Source: Candidatus Saccharimonadia bacterium
GTDB taxonomy: Bacteria > Patescibacteriota > Saccharimonadia > Saccharimonadales > Saccharimonadaceae
Length of the DNA stretch: 15,181 nucleotides
Reading direction: 5' to 3'
Assembly: GCA_023262335.1 (NCBI GenBank)
Contig: JALRBE010000004.1
Coordinates: 27,923-43,103, forward strand
The notes beneath the pieces are model-generated. The model worked only from the letters and a program-made list of their open reading frames with translations, searched no databases and had not been told where the DNA came from. Shown here piece after piece: positions 12,225 to 15,181 of this stretch. The position numbers were made by a program, and so were the translations under genes. Each line of letters opens with the position of its first letter. Positions within the stretch are counted from its first letter, which is position 1.

Positions 12225-13970
12225 TTAATACCCCGTGCTGTCGGCGGCTATGGCGACCCATTTGCTGATGGCGGCGTCGTAAATAAGACCGATATGATGC
12301 GTTTTGCTCGCCGCGGTCGTGGACGGCAGCGTGGCAATGCCCGACGATTGGAACGAGGCGCCCCAAGCGATGGTATGCGGCGAGCCGGTATCTTTGATAC
12401 GCAGCAATAGCTTTTGGCCGTCGGTCGGCGTGCCAGTCAGGTTCGTCGTCATGGACGACACGTTCGTCGCGAGCGCCGTCAGCAAAGCGACGTCGGTCGT
12501 GTCGGTATTGATGGCAGGGGTGGCACTCGAGCTGATAGCAACCGCGCGCGACGTGACGCGCTTGTTGGTCAGCGTCTGGGCAGCAGTCGTGCCGACGACT
12601 TGCTGATTGATGCCCGCGGCATCGTACGTGCTCGTGTTCATGTTGCCACCACCGGCGGACACGGTCGCCCAAGAGCCGTCACCACGCAGGTACGTCGAGG
12701 CCGACGCGGTACCTGTAGCAGCTAGCGACGAAATGGCGATGTTGGTCAGCGCATTGTTGCCACCATTGATGGTTTTGTTGGTCAGGGTTTGAGAGTCGGT
12801 CGTGCCGACGATCGTACCCGCAGGCGCCGAAATGGTACCGAGCACGCCGGACGTGAGCGTCGCGACGCCGGTGCCGGTAGCGCGTCGCAGCGTTTTGCCT
12901 GCCGTGCCCGAAAATACCGCTGCCTCGCCGTCGACGGAGCTCGTAGTATTCGTGGACGTATCGCCAAGGCCGCCGCCTGAAACGACGGACCACGACGCGG
13001 TAGTGCCGTCCGTGGTCAAGTACCGGCCGGAGTTACCCGTTTGGGTCGGCAGCACGTCGGCCGCCGTCACGGTCACGTTGCCCGAAAGCGCATGGCCGTT
13101 CACGGTCGTCGTGGTCGCGACCTTGCCGGCGAGCGCGCCGGTCAGCCCGGTCACGGAGGCCTGCGCGATGTTCTGCAACGTATTGTTGCCGCCGTCGATG
13201 GTTTTGTTGGTCAGCGTCACGGCGGCGCTGTTCTTGGTGGCGTCGCTGGTGTTGTCAACATTCGCCAGGCCGACGTCGGCCTTGGTCGGCGCGTAATCGC
13301 CGGCTTTGGCGGTCGAGTTGGTCGTGCCAAGCACAAGGCTACTCGTGCCAGCACCAATGGCAGCACGTGCCGTTGCGGCATCGGCGGCTGTCAGCAGCGA
13401 CCTGCCCGTCGCCGTGGAGTCGGTGATATTCGCGGCGGCCGGCTGGTAGTCTCCCGCTTTTGCCGTACCGTTCGTGGTGCCGATCGCAAGGCTGCTCGTG
13501 CCCGCGCCTATGGCTGTACGGGCGCTCGCGGCGTCAGCGGCAGTCAGTACCGCCCTGCCGGTCGCGGTGGAATCGGCAATGCCCGTTGCCGGGTGCGTAT
13601 GCGACGCAGCCGCCTTGCCCGCGAGGTCGGTCGTCAGGTTGGCGATCTTCGACTGGGCGATGGCAGCGCCCGTGGCGACCTTGACGTCGGTCACGGCGTC
13701 GTCGTGCAGTTTGGCGTTCGTGATCGTCCCGTCGGCGACTCCGCCGCTGCCCGCGGTGTTCAGCTTGTTCTGCGTGTCGGCGTCGAGCTGTGCTTCGGTA
13801 ATGGTACCGTCTTGAATAACGGCGGCAGTCACGGCGTCAGGAGCGAGCGCGCTGCCGGTAATCACGTTGTCTTTGAGCGTGCCGTCCGCTTTGAGCGTCT
13901 GCGACAAATACTCGTTAAGAATGTCACCCCAAGTGCCGTTGTCTGATCCAGGTTGCGGAAGTCGCGCCAT
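12225..13970 (-). CDS. Phage tail-fibre-like repeat protein
   Basis: A 581-aa protein with no Sec signal. N-terminal module ARLPQPGSDNGTWGDILNEY (2-21), shared with the GH26 fibre gene, then short repeats such as ALAPDAVTAAVIQDGTITEA. SHTHP (123-127) is typical of fibre proteins. Two tandem 51-residue repeats (133-183, 184-234) each contain DSTATGR, LTAADAA, AIGAGTSSL and TAKAGDY. KADVGLANVDNTSD follows, then LTNKTI.GGNN at about 252-264 and 395-407, and LTNKR at 466-470. The C-terminal domain (about 475-581, GTPTDGQKLLLRIKDTGSPH, TIAWGASF, HHIGLIYDAAISKWVAIA) resembles common tail-fibre ends. All of this is familiar from phage tail fibres, but no capsid, terminase or tail-tube gene is in the window. 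Confidence 0.88.
   Translation of the reverse strand: MARLPQPGSDNGTWGDILNEYLSQTLKADGTLKDNVITGSALAPDAVTAAVIQDGTITEAQLDADTQNKLNTAGSGGVADGTITNAKLHDDAVTDVKVATGAAIAQSKIANLTTDLAGKAAASHTHPATGIADSTATGRAVLTAADAASARTAIGAGTSSLAIGTTNGTAKAGDYQPAAANITDSTATGRSLLTAADAATARAAIGAGTSSLVLGTTNSTAKAGDYAPTKADVGLANVDNTSDATKNSAAVTLTNKTIDGGNNTLQNIAQASVTGLTGALAGKVATTTTVNGHALSGNVTVTAADVLPTQTGNSGRYLTTDGTTASWSVVSGGGLGDTSTNTTSSVDGEAAVFSGTAGKTLRRATGTGVATLTSGVLGTISAPAGTIVGTTDSQTLTNKTINGGNNALTNIAISSLAATGTASASTYLRGDGSWATVSAGGGNMNTSTYDAAGINQQVVGTTAAQTLTNKRVTSRAVAISSSATPAINTDTTDVALLTALATNVSSMTTNLTGTPTDGQKLLLRIKDTGSPHTIAWGASFQSSGIATLPSTTAASKTHHIGLIYDAAISKWVAIAADSTGY
13287..13574 (-). repeat. Two tandem 51-codon repeats inside the fibre gene
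   Basis: Residues 133-183 and 184-234 of the fibre protein repeat with a 153-nt period: DSTATGR, LTAADAA(S/T)AR, AIGAGTSSL, GTTN, TAKAGDY. Recombination between them could change fibre length. Confidence 0.75.
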
Positions 13971-14028
13971 TCGTTTTTGTTTTCCTCACGGAACCGCCCT
14001 CACTCGAGCTTATTCCTTTTATGCTTTC

Positions 14029-14056
14029 ATTATACAAAAGAAAGCGAAACGCGCAA
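14029..14056 (-). promoter_or_regulatory. Promoter of the fibre cassette
   Basis: TTGCGC (14056-14051), a 16-nt spacer and TATAAT (14034-14029) on the minus strand, about 60 nt before the ATG of the tail-fibre-like gene and about 20 nt past the pyrG stop. The nearest Shine-Dalgarno-like GAGGA is 12 nt from the ATG, longer than usual. Confidence 0.7.
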
Positions 14057-14072
14057 TAGAAGAATCGCCAGC

Positions 14073-15181
14073 CTATTCGACGGCAGCAAGCAAGCCCGTA
14101 AACAGCGGGTGCGGCCGGTTCGGTCGGCTCTTGAGTTCCGGGTGCGCCTGAGTGGCCACGAAATACGGGTTGTCCGGCGCTTCGACGAACTCGACGAGCT
14201 TGCCGTCAGGCGACGTGCCGCTGATGACCAGCCCGCCCTTTTCGATGTCATCCGCGAACGCTTGGTTCACCTCGTAGCGATGGCGGTGGCGCTCGACGAC
14301 GTCGGTCGTGCCGTAGGCCTGCGCGGCCTTGCTGCCTTCTTTCAGGACGGCATCATAATTGCCAAGTCGCAGCGTGCCGCCGGTCGACTCTTTGCCCTGC
14401 TGGCCTTCCATTATGTACACCACGTTGTCTGGGGTGTTCGGGTCGAACTCGGTACTATGCGCGCTGACAAGCCCTGCGCGGCGCGCCGCCGCGACGACCG
14501 CGACCTGCAGGCCGAGGCACAGCCCGAGGTACGGCTTTTTGTGTTCAAGCGCGTAGGTAGCGGCCGCGATCTTGCCCGGCACGCCGCGTTCGCCAAAGCC
14601 GCCAGGCACCAAAATGGCATCGACGCTCGCGAAATCCTCGTCGTTCGCCGTTTCGGCGTTGATCCACTTGATCGTCAGGTTGACCTCTTTGTTCCAGGCC
14701 GCGCTCTTGAGCGCTTCGAGCACCGAAATATAGGTGTCTTCGTTGTCCATGTATTTCGCCACCATGCCGACGGTCACGTCGCGGTCGCGCACGGTGCTCT
14801 GCGCCAAAATGATGTCTTCCCACTTGCGCAGGTTCGGCGTCGTGTCGTTGCCGACGAACTTCGTGAGCACGTCGTTGATGCCGCTCGCCGCGATGGTAAG
14901 CGGCACCTGGAACACCGTTTTGGCGTTATGCAGCAATATGACCGCTTCTTCGGGCACGCCGCTGAACTGGGCGATTTTGCGCGCCACGCCGCCTGGTGCC
15001 GGGTCGTCACTACGCACGACCACGCAGTCCGGCACGATGCCGAAGCCGCGCAGTTCGTTGAGGGCGTTTTGTGCCGGTTTGGTCTTGAATTCCTTGCTCG
15101 TACCAATGAACGGCACGTACACCACGTGTACGTACAAGCATTTTTCGCGGCCCACGCGGCCGGCGAATTCACGAATCGCCT
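14073..15181 (-). CDS. pyrG: CTP synthase, C-terminal 368 residues (5' end beyond the window)
   Basis: Makes CTP from UTP, ATP and glutamine. The visible part begins in the amidoligase domain with AIREFAGRVGREKC, HVVYVPFIG, KEFKTKPAQNALNELRGFGI and PDCVVVRSDDP, and includes HNAKTVFQVPL. The class I glutamine amidotransferase domain follows: ILVPGGFGERG, then PYLGLCLGLQVAV with the nucleophile Cys (codon 14519-14517), GTLRLGNYDAVL, VERHRHRYEVN and TQAHPELKSRP supplying the His and Glu of the triad. The C-terminus, HPLFTGLLAAVE, is normal for the family. The frame is open to the right edge, so the ORF-initial GTG inside it is not the true start. No clear terminator separates it from the fibre promoter. 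Confidence 0.97.
   Translation of the reverse strand, partial: AIREFAGRVGREKCLYVHVVYVPFIGTSKEFKTKPAQNALNELRGFGIVPDCVVVRSDDPAPGGVARKIAQFSGVPEEAVILLHNAKTVFQVPLTIAASGINDVLTKFVGNDTTPNLRKWEDIILAQSTVRDRDVTVGMVAKYMDNEDTYISVLEALKSAAWNKEVNLTIKWINAETANDEDFASVDAILVPGGFGERGVPGKIAAATYALEHKKPYLGLCLGLQVAVVAAARRAGLVSAHSTEFDPNTPDNVVYIMEGQQGKESTGGTLRLGNYDAVLKEGSKAAQAYGTTDVVERHRHRYEVNQAFADDIEKGGLVISGTSPDGKLVEFVEAPDNPYFVATQAHPELKSRPNRPHPLFTGLLAAVE

Noticed and set aside
8532..14056. Calling the fibre block a prophage
   Set aside because: Only fibre-like proteins are present; there is no integrase, terminase, portal, capsid or attachment-site duplication in the window.

Overview
The window looks like chromosome from a small-genome bacterium of the Candidate Phyla Radiation, most likely a Saccharibacteria (TM7) relative. 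This is inferred from gene content and style: moderately high GC, compact housekeeping genes, a DnaG that has lost its zinc ligands, several genes whose -10 box sits only 6-7 nt before the start codon (leaderless transcripts), and modular phage-fibre-like proteins. TGA is used as a normal stop (for example in orn). No rRNA, tRNA, CRISPR array or transposase gene was seen. Almost every gene is on the minus strand; the exception is one membrane protein at 2511-3335.

Layout in minus-strand direction, right to left. pyrG (cut by the right edge) is followed by a fibre cassette at about 8530-14060: a 581-aa tail-fibre-like protein, a directly abutting 401-aa protein of three beta modules, a 64-aa acidic protein under a consensus promoter, and a fibre/GH26 glycosidase fusion broken by a one-base frameshift. 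The first and last of these share an N-terminal module and have no Sec signal. Next come argS, a tiny transcription unit (25-aa ORF or small RNA) with its own promoter and terminator, a 102-aa possible winged-helix protein, and mscL.

From about 5107 to 5778 there is no convincing gene. This stretch is a roughly 590-bp imperfect palindrome centred near 5464. Its arms are two convergent, diverged copies of the same multi-hairpin structure. The stems are kept while their sequences differ, and the likely single-stranded parts are shared, so this is the best candidate here for an undescribed structured RNA or fold-back mobile element.

The left part holds msrB, a short lipoprotein gene with its own terminator, the coupled pair orn-yjbR, a convergent hairpin terminator, the plus-strand bitopic membrane protein, and the dnaG-rpoD operon (overlap TAGTG), with rpoD cut by the left edge. 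The housekeeping genes cover replication priming, transcription initiation, RNA end-turnover, methionine-sulfoxide repair, osmotic protection, arginyl-tRNA charging and CTP synthesis. The fibre cassette is the accessory part and probably makes surface or phage-tail-like structures, one of them carrying a polysaccharide-cleaving domain.
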